Source: Nitrospiraceae bacterium (GTDB lineage Bacteria > Nitrospirota > Nitrospiria > Nitrospirales > Nitrospiraceae). Taken from it: 64,000 bases of DNA. The DNA is taken from the NCBI GenBank assembly GCA_919902505.1, contig CAKKRE010000030.1:1-64000 (forward strand), read 5' to 3'. Shown in pieces: positions 1-7,888 of this stretch. The stretch's first letter is position 1, and each line of letters opens with the position of its first letter. Position numbers and translations under genes: made by a program. The notes beneath the pieces are model-generated. The model saw only the letters and a program-made list of their open reading frames with translations. It searched no databases and was not told where the DNA came from.

Positions 1-875
<875 letters not shown>

Positions 876-1017
876 CCTTTGCTCCTGATAGACATGGTCT
901 TACCGCGGCGCGCAGAACGCGTCACGGAGTGCTGATGAAACGTTCTGAGTGATGCGCTATGCGCGGACTTCGAACCGATCTGAAAACAGCACGCACCAAT
1001 CAAGACGTATTCAATGT

Positions 1018-1136
1018 TCCCGGTGGCCTTACCGGAGGGGCCACACCCGTTCCCATACCGAACACGGAAGTTAAGCCCTCCAAGGCCGATGATACTGCTG
1101 CCGTGAGGCAGTGGGACAGTAGGACGCTGCCGGGTT
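1018..1136 (+). rRNA. rrf: 5S ribosomal RNA
   Basis: The segment contains the 5S hallmark CCCATACCGAACACGGAAG followed by TTAAGCC. The terminal helix can be formed by the sequences around GGTGGCC and CGCTGCCGGG. It lies about 145 nt after the 23S 3' end, as expected for a 16S-23S-5S operon. Exact ends are estimated from the terminal helix and may be off by a few bases. Confidence 0.93.
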
Positions 1137-1144
1137 ACAAAAAG

Positions 1145-1178
1145 AGCCTGCTCGAGAAATCGGGCAGGCTTTTTTATT
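1145..1178 (+). terminator. Intrinsic terminator of the rRNA operon
   Basis: AGCCTGCTCG pairs with CGGGCAGGCT (one G-U pair) around a short AGAAAT loop and is followed directly by TTTTTTATT. It sits 9 nt after the 5S gene, so it closes the rrn operon. Confidence 0.9.
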
Positions 1179-1246
1179 GTTTCCTGATTTTCATCTGGCC
1201 TGCTTTTTGACGTCCCCATCGACTGTTGTCTAGGTTCTGTTGACAT

Positions 1247-1685
1247 TCAACGCATCCAGATGACAGCAGCAGCGAGACAGATGAGGGACTGGAAGTTTCT
1301 GGCGCGTTTGCAGTAACGCGTGGCGATACCCCTGTAATGCTTGAGTTTACTGAAGAAGCATTCAATCCGGTGGCGTTCGGCATAAAGGGCAAAGTCGCCG
1401 TCTCTGAGGTTCTTGCGGTTTGATCGAGGTGGGATGACGGCCGCAGCCCCCATCGCTGTGATCCGGCCCACGCTCTCATCGGAGTCATACCCCTTGTCAG
1501 CCAGCACGGCCTGAACCTGCAAACCATCGATCAAAGGCAGGGCGTGCGTGTAATCCGATCCCTGTCCGCCGCTTAAGATAAAGCGCACAGGATTTCCCAA
1601 TGCATCAACCGCGGTATGGATTTTCGTCGTCAGCCCGCCTTTTGAACGGCCAAGGGCTTCCGTCGTTTGCGCCCCCCTTTTGCGC
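1247..1685 (-). CDS. IS5-family transposase, second frame (OrfB, reached by -1 frameshift)
   Basis: This frame supplies the remaining catalytic residues: the second aspartate in LADKGYDSD and the glutamate in ERHRIECFFSKLKHYRGIATRY, the classic end of IS5-type transposases. An ATG exists at 1600, but translated sequence upstream of it (ALGRSKGGLTTKIHTAVDAL) is family-typical. The frame is therefore best regarded as entered by a -1 shift near 1672-1684 during translation of OrfA. The upstream limit given here is the approximate shift site, not a start codon. Confidence 0.85.
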
Positions 1686-2001
1686 CTGCGCTGTGCTGGT
1701 GCGCCCGGACTATTGTGGAATCGATCATGATGTATTCACAGTCCGGATCGTCGGAAAGCCCATGAAACACCCTCTCCCACACCCCTGCCTTCGACCAGCG
1801 GTTATACCGCTGAAACACGCTGTTCCATGCGCCAAAGCTCGACGGCAGCTCACGCCAGTGCGCCCCCGTTCGAGCGATCCATAAAATCGCGTCGATAAAC
1901 TTGCGATTATCCGTCGCTGTGCGCCCCGGGTCTGTCTTCTTCCCCGGCAGCAAATCCCTGATTCTCTTCCATTGATCGTCCCGCAGCTCTCTTCGTGCCA
2001 T
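1630..2001 (-). CDS. IS5-family transposase, first frame (OrfA)
   Basis: The 123-residue product opens with a helix-turn-helix-type region (RRELRDDQWKRIRDLLPGK) and then the segment with GAHWRELP and FGAWNSVFQRYNRW typical of IS427-type OrfA. It carries the first catalytic aspartate in IMIDSTIVRAHQHSAGAKGG. The frame closes soon after the run AAAAGGGGGG (minus strand, about 1672-1684). A -1 shift there continues into the second frame as KGAQTTEALGRSKGG, giving the standard full-length DDE enzyme. The frame therefore looks like programmed frameshifting, not a broken gene. Confidence 0.88.
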   Translation of the reverse strand: MARRELRDDQWKRIRDLLPGKKTDPGRTATDNRKFIDAILWIARTGAHWRELPSSFGAWNSVFQRYNRWSKAGVWERVFHGLSDDPDCEYIMIDSTIVRAHQHSAGAKGGRKRRKPLAVQKAG

Positions 2002-2314
2002 TCAAAGCCTCCTTCGGCTCTGAATAGTGAATCACGATGTACACCCTTTGGGAATCCTGAATGTCAACAGAACCTAGGGAAATATTCCTAATGTTTTCAT
2101 GAGACGTCGGCCAACTGGGTGCCATCCTTCCCGTCGGTTGGTTTTCAGCTCACGACCTCATCTCTCTGGATTTCTCTGCCACGCGTTCAATATGATCGTC
2201 CTGCCCATCGCCTTTCTCGGGCTACTCTAATTCCTTGACCTCTTTCCACGGCGGTTGAGGTTTCCTGGGTGTTGTGGTTTTTCTTTGAAATCGATAGCTG
2301 CGAGGTTCCGTTCT

Positions 2315-2995
2315 ATGTTGCCGCCCATTCCATTCGGCTGGAAGCAGTTGCTCGCCAACCAGGTGAACAGCCAGAGCTTTCGATCTCTCGAAATGTTTCT
2401 CGATCAGGAAGCGGCGGCAGGTGAAACAATCTTGCCTCCGTCCCAGGATATTTTTGCGGCCTTGGAGGCGACGCCATACGAACAGGTCAATGTTCTGCTA
2501 CTTGGTCAGGATCCCTACCATACACCAGGAATGGCGCACGGACTCTGTTTTTCGGTACGGCCTGACGTCGCCGTGCTACCCCGCTCGCTCAGAAATATCT
2601 ATCGTGAACTTCGGGACGATGTCGGCTGCTCTGCTCCAAACAACGGCTGCCTGAAGTCCTGGGCCAGACAGGGAGTGCTGATGTTGAATGCCGTCCTGAC
2701 GGTTCGCGCGCATGCGGCCAATTCACATCGGGGGCGTGGCTGGGAAACTGTGACTGATCGTATCTTTGCAGTCCTGAATGCGAAACCAAATCGTGTGGTA
2801 TTCGTGCTCTGGGGCGCGGAGGCGAAGAAAAAGCAATCACTGATCACAAATGCGCAGCATGTGGTGATTTCCTGCGCCCATCCCTCACCCTTGTCTGCGA
2901 GAAAGTTCTTCGGTTCACGGTGTTTCTCGCAGGTCAATCGAGCCCTCACTGAGGTGAACCTTAAGCCGATCGATTGGCAGATTCCCGATATCTGA
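2315..2995 (+). CDS. ung: Uracil-DNA glycosylase, family 1
   Basis: The enzyme removes uracil from DNA, the first step of base-excision repair after cytosine deamination or dUTP incorporation. The 226-residue product has the water-activating motif GQDPYH at about residues 64-69 (catalytic Asp) and the DNA-intercalation motif HPSPLS near the C-terminus; both are intact and the length is normal. I chose ATG 2315 (MLPPIPFGW) over the in-frame ATG at 2255, because family members start close to the FGWKQLL segment and the extra 20 residues are not family-like. No strong Shine-Dalgarno is seen. A second, unrelated uracil-DNA glycosylase is encoded at 54326-54997. Confidence 0.95.
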   Translation: MLPPIPFGWKQLLANQVNSQSFRSLEMFLDQEAAAGETILPPSQDIFAALEATPYEQVNVLLLGQDPYHTPGMAHGLCFSVRPDVAVLPRSLRNIYRELRDDVGCSAPNNGCLKSWARQGVLMLNAVLTVRAHAANSHRGRGWETVTDRIFAVLNAKPNRVVFVLWGAEAKKKQSLITNAQHVVISCAHPSPLSARKFFGSRCFSQVNRALTEVNLKPIDWQIPDI

Positions 2996-3038
2996 ATTGG
3001 AGTCGAACGGCGCGGCGGTTGTGATCGGTGCTCAGACC

Positions 3039-3142
3039 TAAGGAAGGTCTGATTAATTGGAAGAACAAGACAGCGACGAGTTAGAGCCCCTGTGTTTTAG
3101 ACGCCGACTGATCAAAATTGGGAATTAATCAGACCTTCCCTA
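3039..3142. repeat. MITE-like element with 20-bp terminal inverted repeats
   Basis: The left end TAAGGAAGGTCTGATTAATT (3039-3058) and the reverse complement of the right end (3123-3142) differ at one base. The 104-bp interior has no coding capacity. TA at both tips may be the target duplication. The element lies between ung and the carbonic anhydrase gene, ending 7 bp before the -35 box of the latter. The mobilising IS cannot be named from this window. Confidence 0.7.
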
Positions 3143-3148
3143 AATGAT

Positions 3149-3177
3149 TTGACTTGCGGCAAGTCGTTTTTTATACT
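3149..3177 (+). promoter_or_regulatory. Sigma-70-type promoter with overlapping palindromic operator for the carbonic anhydrase
   Basis: TTGACT (3149-3154) and TATACT (3172-3177) are separated by 17 bp, close to consensus. The 15-bp palindrome GACTTGCGGCAAGTC (3151-3165, arms of 7 around a central G) overlaps the -35 box and the spacer, an arrangement expected of a repressor site. The predicted start of transcription, near 3184, leaves a leader of about 50 nt before the chosen start codon. Confidence 0.6.
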
Positions 3178-3232
3178 ACAGCGGTTTTCTAGTTCTTACT
3201 CAATCATGTGCATGGGAGAGTGGACGCTGGGA

Positions 3233-4021
3233 ATGAGGACTCGTCTGGGGTTGGGCCTTGGGGTCAGTATTCTGGTTGTAGCGGGTACGTTGTGGGCGGC
3301 GGAGGGGGACCTTGCCGGACTTCGGCCGTCAATGTCTATTGGATCGGCGCCCATCGCGTGGCAGTATGATGGCGATCAGGGGCCCTCGCATTGGGGGGAA
3401 ATCGCTCCGACCACCGCGTCTTGTGAAAAAGGCACCCAGCAGTCGCCCATTAATATTCGCACCGCTCCCCATCACCAGAGCCATGACGGGCTCTTAGTTC
3501 ATTACACGGCCGTACCTGGTCGCGTCGTCGCTTCTCATCACACCATTGAGGTGGATTTTCAATCAGGCGAGTCCCTTGAAGTCCTTGGACGAACGTATAC
3601 GCTCAAAGAGTTTCATTTCCACGAGCCCAGCGAACATCAGCTGAACGGCCGCACCTATCCGATGGAAGCGCATCTCGTGCATCGAGATGCGTCGGGTCAT
3701 CTGGTGGTCCTGGCGGTGCTGATGGATTTGGGTAATGAATCGGCCTCTCTGTCAGCCGTTTGGGATCGGATTCCGAGCGAGAAGCAGGATGAGGTGCGGG
3801 ACTTGCTGATTAACCCGCAGGATCTTCTGCCGAAAGACTTGCACCATTACGCCTATGATGGCTCACTGACCACGCCCCCTTGTACGGAAGGGGTGCACTG
3901 GATTGTGCTGAAGGAACCCATCTCTATTACCTCTGCCCATATTGAACGGTTCGTGTCGCTGATTGGCCACAACGCTCGACCGGTTCAATCGTTGAATAAG
4001 CGTGAGATCGACGAAGAATAA
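3233..4021 (+). CDS. Alpha-type carbonic anhydrase, exported
   Basis: Interconverts CO2 and bicarbonate, presumably in the periplasm; in an autotroph this would aid inorganic carbon supply. The 262-residue product starts with a signal peptide (MRTRLGLGLGVSILVVAGTLWAA). It then has the alpha-CA core: QSPINI, the zinc histidines in EFHFHEPSEH and EAHLVH, and the substrate-pocket segment SLTTPPCTEGVHW. I chose ATG 3233 because it begins the signal peptide directly; ATGs at 3149 and 3206 are in frame, but the first would overlap the predicted promoter. The gene is monocistronic. Confidence 0.93.
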   Translation: MRTRLGLGLGVSILVVAGTLWAAEGDLAGLRPSMSIGSAPIAWQYDGDQGPSHWGEIAPTTASCEKGTQQSPINIRTAPHHQSHDGLLVHYTAVPGRVVASHHTIEVDFQSGESLEVLGRTYTLKEFHFHEPSEHQLNGRTYPMEAHLVHRDASGHLVVLAVLMDLGNESASLSAVWDRIPSEKQDEVRDLLINPQDLLPKDLHHYAYDGSLTTPPCTEGVHWIVLKEPISITSAHIERFVSLIGHNARPVQSLNKREIDEE

Positions 4022-4170
4022 CCTTTTTCGTTCAGACAACGCTCAGATTTTCCGATCCACCCACCGTTGATTCGGGCGTTTCCCACGACCACCAGTCCCA
4101 GCTCTACTTCGAGTGTCTTTCGAGCAATTGTGGACGGTCACGTGAACGTGTGCCGACCAGCCTTAGTTAC

Positions 4171-4353
4171 TTAGTGGATGCCATCCTCCTGTGGAGGCTG
4201 AGGTCCTGCGACCATACCTGCCAGGTCGGGGTCATCTTGCCCTTGCAATCTTGGCGCTTCTGCTTTTCGTTTTAGGCGGTGAGCCTCTTTCTGCGTGCGG
4301 CGATCACGTTGGGTCTGTTCCCGTTGCCGTTTTTTAGAACTTGTGTGGCTCAT
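4171..4353 (-). CDS. Small basic conserved protein with DDPDL tail
   Basis: The 60-residue product begins with a highly charged, Lys/Arg/Gln-rich helix-forming stretch (SSKKRQREQTQRDRRTQK) and ends with GQDDPDLAGMVAGPQPPQ. The start at 4353 is supported by GGAGGTGACC just upstream; an in-frame ATG 21 nt earlier lacks such a site. It follows the SH3-like gene at 4389-4775 on the same strand. A relative with the same layout and the same DDPDL element lies at 16821-17009, beside a relative of that gene. The basic N-terminus suggests nucleic-acid or ribosome contact, but the function is unknown. Confidence 0.7.
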   Translation of the reverse strand: MSHTSSKKRQREQTQRDRRTQKEAHRLKRKAEAPRLQGQDDPDLAGMVAGPQPPQEDGIH

Positions 4354-4388
4354 GGTCACCTCCGTGGGTCGCATGGGAGCGACGTATA

Positions 4389-4775
4389 TCAGGCGGATGG
4401 CACTTGAGGGGGCGTCGCTGCCGGCACGGCGCTCGATCTGCCGGCTTTGATGAATCGATCTTCGGCGAGGACGCCGTGTAGTTGTACCGTGATCGAGCGA
4501 CGGTACGGTTCCTTCTGCCGGATCATGATCACGAGATTGTCCCCATCCACGAGAATGCTGAGGTCGTCTTCGGTAACCAGTTCTCGGGACGAGCCACCGA
4601 TGTTCAATCGGTACTGTGTTTTCCCATCGGGATTCCGATTCGGTCCGACCACGATCTCAGTCAATCCGTCAATGTGGCCGTCATACCCCTTCTGCCGGTG
4701 CCTGACCTTGGTGCCGTTTGGAATGCGTACCCATCGTGTCACCGGCGATGTCTGACTGTCTGGCCCCTTGCTCAT
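4389..4775 (-). CDS. Conserved protein with SH3/KOW-like domain, paralogue of 16441-16782
   Basis: The 128-residue product contains the block TRWVRIPNGTKVRHRQKG, then GHIDGLTEIV, NPDGKTQYR and a LVTEDDLSIL segment. This glycine-punctuated beta pattern resembles a small barrel such as SH3, KOW or Tudor folds; that assignment is by eye. It aligns over almost its full length, start included, with the product of 16441-16782. The start at 4775 (MSKGPDSQ) has AAGGAGA about 10 nt upstream. Longer in-frame starts exist, but the paralogue begins at the equivalent residue. The second copy follows a DEAD-box helicase gene, hinting at an RNA-related role. No catalytic motif is visible. Confidence 0.75.
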   Translation of the reverse strand: MSKGPDSQTSPVTRWVRIPNGTKVRHRQKGYDGHIDGLTEIVVGPNRNPDGKTQYRLNIGGSSRELVTEDDLSILVDGDNLVIMIRQKEPYRRSITVQLHGVLAEDRFIKAGRSSAVPAATPPQVPSA

Positions 4776-5225
4776 AGCGTGTGTGTCTCCTTGTTGTCGT
4801 ACCCGTACGTAGGCGCCAGGATTCTCATGATTCCGCGAGCGCACAATTGCATCGCGGTACACTCCTGGGTTGACGACTGCGAATCTCAGAATAAAACGAG
4901 CGGAGTATCGCGGACGGAAGGGCGGTTGAATCGATCTTGCTAATCTACGGTCACAGAGTCGCCAGGAAGCAAAAGTGAAGCGGCTGATGATGTAGCGATC
5001 CAGGCATAGTGTATCACATTTGTTCATGCCGCATCGGCCACGTCTTACGACGGAGGTGCGCGGTCATTGTCGAGGTTCCTCAATCCCTGTGTGTAGTATG
5101 GTTCCACGAGCTGCTGCCGATTTGGCGGAAGCGGCGCACGAATAGGGCGTAAAACGGCTGATCGCTGATAATAATTATTGCCGCATAGAATCATGCTCTT
5201 GCATTGAGATCGGCGCTCCGGCACG

Positions 5226-5369
5226 TTGACACCACTCTCGCCGCCCTATAGGGTGAACCTATGACGTACTGAGCCACGCCGGCTTTCTCCTTTCGCGCGC
5301 ACTTTCTCTCTCCCCCTCACTCCCTGCGCGTGCGAGTCCCAAGTCTTCGCCGCTTCGACGCCACAGAAC
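5226..5369 (+). promoter_or_regulatory. Repeated promoter-leader element, copy A (upstream of microprotein cluster)
   Basis: TTGACA at 5226, TAGGGTG at 5249 and TATGACGT at 5260 are followed by GAGCCACGCCG, a long C/T-rich stretch and GTCTTCGCCGCTTCGACGCCA. The same succession at nearly the same spacing occurs at 8922-9055 and 12912-13043. I read TTGAC and TAGSGTG as promoter boxes, with transcription starting in or near TATGACGT. That gives a leader of about 220 nt before the first small gene at 5480. Confidence 0.6.
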
Positions 5370-5396
5370 AAGAGTCCAGCGATGGTCGGCCCGCAG

Positions 5397-5417
5397 TGAT
5401 CGGTCATTGACCGATCA
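5397..5417. promoter_or_regulatory. Perfect 21-bp palindrome in the leader
   Basis: TGATCGGTCA and TGACCGATCA flank a single central T, so 10 of 10 positions pair. In DNA it could be a TetR-like dimer site; in RNA it would form a hairpin about 60 nt before the small gene at 5480. Copies B and C of the leader lack this palindrome. Confidence 0.55.
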
Positions 5418-5479
5418 GTCGATCTACTCAGGATGGAGTCTTTTACCTACGGCAGATTCCCGCATCGAGGGAGGTTGCG

Positions 5480-5566
5480 ATGTGTCAAATTTGGACTCTC
5501 ATCGGAATCATGGTCTTCACGTGGGCTATTGCGATGGGGGCTAGTTACTCGGACGCTACTGCGTAG
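5480..5566 (+). CDS. 28-residue membrane microprotein
   Basis: The reading frame encodes MCQIWTLIGIMVF followed by TWAIAMGASYSDATA. One hydrophobic segment fills most of it, so a single-pass membrane peptide is likely. A strong ribosome site, GAGGGAGG, lies 5 nt before the ATG, which is the main evidence that this short frame is translated. It is the first of three co-directional small genes behind leader copy A. I do not recognise it; no function is proposed. Confidence 0.5.
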   Translation: MCQIWTLIGIMVFTWAIAMGASYSDATA

Positions 5567-5642
5567 ACAGACGATTCGAGTTACGAGTGCTCTTGAGGTC
5601 TCCTGCCAACCGGCAGGGATCTGATGACAGATGGAGGATACC

Positions 5643-5780
5643 ATGATGGCGCAGACGGTACTGTTCTGGGCCTCACACAATCTGTTTACGGTCGCGACGG
5701 TTTGCTTCTGTGGGGCCATGCTGAGCGTCATGCTGTACACCTATCTGTATGATTATGTGCTGGTGGCGAACGAGCGTTAG
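5643..5780 (+). CDS. 45-residue membrane microprotein
   Basis: The product MMAQTVLFWASHNLF... has one long hydrophobic helix (roughly residues 13-36, FTVATVCFCGAMLSVMLYTY) and a short tail LVANER. GGAGG lies 6 nt before the ATG. The size and single helix recall accessory subunits of membrane oxidases or transporters, but nothing here shows a partner. It lies 76 nt after the 28-residue gene; a CCTGCC-GGCAGG hairpin sits in the gap. Confidence 0.6.
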   Translation: MMAQTVLFWASHNLFTVATVCFCGAMLSVMLYTYLYDYVLVANER

Positions 5781-5827
5781 CCTGCTTCTGCAAGTTATCC
5801 GGTTGCCGATTAAGGAGATTTTATCCT

Positions 5828-6115
5828 ATGCGTATTCATCGAACAATCACCACCAGAGCATTGAGTCTTTTTGTGGCAACCGCTTGGTTGCTTGCCGTCT
5901 CACTGACCGTTCATGCCGCGGAACAGAAACCTGCTGTGGCCGTCGCGCCGGTCAAGTCCGTTGCCGTGGCTTCCGGCGCCGTCGAGGATACGCTGCCGAT
6001 TTGCCTGACGAGAATTCCTCAGGGGGCGACATCTGGGCAACGGATGATTGCCGAACAGAGTTGCCAGCGAGATGAATCCGATCGAGCATCCATGCGGGCT
6101 GTTCCTGGACGGTAG
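5828..6115 (+). CDS. Small exported protein of unknown function
   Basis: The 95-residue product has a clear signal peptide (basic start MRIHRTITTR, hydrophobic core, cleavage near VHAAEQ). A short mature part follows with two cysteines in the setting LPICLTRIPQGATSGQRM and AEQSCQRDE, which could form a disulfide. AAGGAG lies about 9 nt before the start. It is the last of three small co-directional genes after leader copy A and is probably periplasmic. The family is not recognised beyond a general resemblance to short exported Nitrospira proteins. Confidence 0.65.
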   Translation: MRIHRTITTRALSLFVATAWLLAVSLTVHAAEQKPAVAVAPVKSVAVASGAVEDTLPICLTRIPQGATSGQRMIAEQSCQRDESDRASMRAVPGR

Positions 6116-6254
6116 CCAGATCGTCCCGCATAGCTGCCTGCGCATGGATGTGGCCAGGTGCGGTGTGCCGGCTGTGCACGTGGCAGATGTAGCGGCCATT
6201 TTTTCGTGGCTCGGGGCTATGTTGAAGGGTGAGCAATGCAGGAAGGATGACCGT

Positions 6255-6551
6255 ATGCGTATGGAACATCGAGTTCGTTCAAGATCGGCCGGCCGGCCTG
6301 GTGCCGTCGAGGAGCGAATGGTGGCAGGGGCGAGTGAGACGCCTGCGGGAGTCGCTCGAAATATGCTTCTCGATATCAATAGGGCTGAGATTTCCCGACT
6401 CAAGTCGCTGCCCGGAATCGGCGAACATTATGCGAAGAAGATCGTGGAAGGGCGGCCTTACCATCATCGAGAAGAGTTGCTGACCAAAGAGATTTTGCCG
6501 GAATACATCTACAGCAGAATCATGGATCGACTGGTGGCAAGCCAGTCTTAG
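6255..6551 (+). CDS. Helix-hairpin-helix (ComEA-type) small protein
   Basis: The last 60 residues of this 98-residue product form a ComEA-like helix-hairpin-helix domain: LDINRAEISRLKSLPGIG, then YAKKIVEGRPY and a final helix ending LVAS. Such domains bind DNA backbone non-specifically. The first 40 residues are basic and low in hydrophobics, so unlike ComEA no membrane anchor is visible. ATG 6255 is chosen for AGGAAGG 8 nt upstream; the frame is open back to 6048, but that part looks non-coding. No competence genes lie nearby. Confidence 0.7.
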   Translation: MRMEHRVRSRSAGRPGAVEERMVAGASETPAGVARNMLLDINRAEISRLKSLPGIGEHYAKKIVEGRPYHHREELLTKEILPEYIYSRIMDRLVASQS

Positions 6552-6682
6552 GATTTGGGGGATGGGGTGATGTGCCTGGCATCGGATGCCTCGCGTATGA
6601 TGGCCATCCGGTATTGAATCACCGAGGTTGTTCTCTCTCATGAATGAGACGGGTGGCTCGAATGACCGGAAGGAACGACTGC

Positions 6683-7360
6683 ATGACGGACAATAGCAGG
6701 ACAGCAGGGATGGCGAGAAGGTTGTGGCTACGTCAGGCATCTTGGCGGGGCATGGCCCTCGTAGCAGCCATCAGCCTGCTGTTGGGCATCGTGCAGACCA
6801 CGGCCGCTTGGTCCGAGCAGGGTCCTACCGAGGCTGTGAAGGGGACCGTCTCCGAGCTGCTCTCTATACTCAAGGAACTCAAAGATCCGAGTCGCGCTGA
6901 GGCACGGCGATGGCAGATCGAACAGGTCATTCGACATCATGTGCACTACGAGGATATGGCGAAACGGTCACTCGGAGCGTCCTGGGGACAACTGAGTGAT
7001 GTGGCCCGGCGGGAGTATGTGGGGCTCTTTGTTCAGTTGCTTCGCGACGCGCTTGCGAACCGGATGGTGGAGTATTCCGGTGAACGGATCAGCTATCTCT
7101 CGGAGCAACGGGAGCGCACGTTCGCGCAGGTCAAAACACGGCTGGCCGGGAACAAGGTCGACACCTTCATCGACTTTCGTTTGGTCAGTCAGGACGGACG
7201 CTGGCTGGTCTACGACGCAGTGATGGACGGGGGGAGCCTGGTCGCGAGCTACCATGCGCAGTTCGCGAGTATCATTCGCGATGCCTCCTGTGCGCAGTTG
7301 ATGGAGCGAATTAAAGAGAAGACGCTGGTCGTGAAATTGTTTGAGAAGAGCGGGTCGTGA
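6683..7360 (+). CDS. MlaC/Ttg2D-family periplasmic phospholipid-binding protein, copy 1
   Basis: The 225-residue product has a signal peptide (hydrophobic stretch GMALVAAISLLLGIVQ, cleavage near AAWSEQ) and an MlaC-type fold. Family signs are the early helix with ELLSILKEL, YEDMAKRSLGASW, the FVQLLRDALANRM region and the strands ending in WLVYDAVMDGGSLVASYHAQF. MlaC proteins shuttle phospholipid between inner- and outer-membrane Mla parts. It is a paralogue of the gene at 23174-23824 and lies far from the mlaE-mlaF-mlaD operon at 38.2-40.7 kb. Start 6683 has GGAAGGAA upstream; earlier ATGs lengthen the N-terminus without benefit. Confidence 0.85.
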   Translation: MTDNSRTAGMARRLWLRQASWRGMALVAAISLLLGIVQTTAAWSEQGPTEAVKGTVSELLSILKELKDPSRAEARRWQIEQVIRHHVHYEDMAKRSLGASWGQLSDVARREYVGLFVQLLRDALANRMVEYSGERISYLSEQRERTFAQVKTRLAGNKVDTFIDFRLVSQDGRWLVYDAVMDGGSLVASYHAQFASIIRDASCAQLMERIKEKTLVVKLFEKSGS

Positions 7361-7415
7361 GGCGAGGGGCGCAATGGCACGATCACGAGCGGTCATGTCC
7401 CCGGGAGAGAGCGCA

Positions 7416-7604
7416 ATGAGATGTCCGCGTTGTTATGGTCCGATGATGATGATCAAAATGAAGGATATCGTGAGCGGGACGCTGGCCTATGGGTGGGGCT
7501 GCCGTCAATGCGGCGCAGTCATCGATTCGCTGATCGATATTCACCGCCAATGGCATCTGGAGCCCCGCGCGACCTGGGCGCATTTGGCCGTCGCTGCCTG
7601 CTAG
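7416..7604 (+). CDS. Small zinc-ribbon protein
   Basis: The 62-residue product has two CxxC pairs, MRCPRCYGPMMM and GWGCRQCGAVID, spaced as in zinc ribbons, and a short helical tail. It starts 55 nt after the MlaC-like gene on the same strand, with GGGAGAG before the ATG. It could be a zinc-binding adaptor or small DNA/RNA-binding protein; nothing narrows this down. Confidence 0.65.
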   Translation: MRCPRCYGPMMMIKMKDIVSGTLAYGWGCRQCGAVIDSLIDIHRQWHLEPRATWAHLAVAAC

Positions 7605-7706
7605 GTCACGCAATCACTTCCCCTGTCGTCGTAGGTTCGCATGACCGGTTATGGCGCCCGATGAGCGGAATTCCCGGTAGATATCAGGAAGAGTAAGGAG
7701 TGTGTC

Positions 7707-7874
7707 ATGTTGCATGCCGCGTTGATTGCTCTCGTGCTTGGACTCGTGGTTTGGGGGCTTAATTGGACCGGGCTCGCCGAGATGCCGACCCAGGTCTATT
7801 GGGTCTTTACAGTGGGGGGAATGCTGTTGATGCTGATCCACGTTGCGACAAGGCGACCGGCCCGCGTGTGGTAA
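7707..7874 (+). CDS. 55-residue membrane protein
   Basis: MLHAALIALVLGLVVWGLNW gives one hydrophobic helix and VYWVFTVGGMLLMLIH a second, ending in a basic tail RRPARVW, so a two-pass hairpin membrane protein is likely. AAGGAG lies 6 nt before the ATG. It is close behind the zinc-ribbon gene and 14 nt ahead of the exported protein at 7889, suggesting one transcript. No family recognised. Confidence 0.6.
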   Translation: MLHAALIALVLGLVVWGLNWTGLAEMPTQVYWVFTVGGMLLMLIHVATRRPARVW

Positions 7875-7888
7875 GGGGACCCATCACT

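Larger units (their letters stand above)
1230..2077 (-). mobile_element. IS5-family insertion sequence (IS427-like, two-frame transposase)
   Basis: The element is bounded by perfect inverted repeats: 1231-1249 reads TAGGTTCTGTTGACATTCA and 2058-2076 is its exact reverse complement. Both outer ends are CTAG, consistent with a CTAG or TA target duplication; because CTAG is palindromic, the exact boundary cannot be fixed. The interior is filled by two overlapping minus-strand frames of one DDE transposase. Length of about 840-848 bp is usual for this group. It inserted just after the rRNA terminator and no host gene is visibly interrupted. Both repeats and the catalytic residues are intact, so the copy may be active. 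Confidence 0.92.

Noticed and set aside
1247-1600. Reading the transposase as a pseudogene split by a frameshift
   Set aside because: The two-frame layout with a slippery run at the junction is normal for this IS group, and the catalytic residues are intact.
5433-5624. Plus-strand frame of 63 codons overlapping the 28-residue microprotein
   Set aside because: It lacks a ribosome site and overlaps the better-supported small frame at 5480 in another phase.
6048-6254. Upstream extension of the helix-hairpin-helix gene by 69 codons
   Set aside because: It overlaps the end of the preceding exported-protein gene, and a good ribosome site exists at the shorter start.
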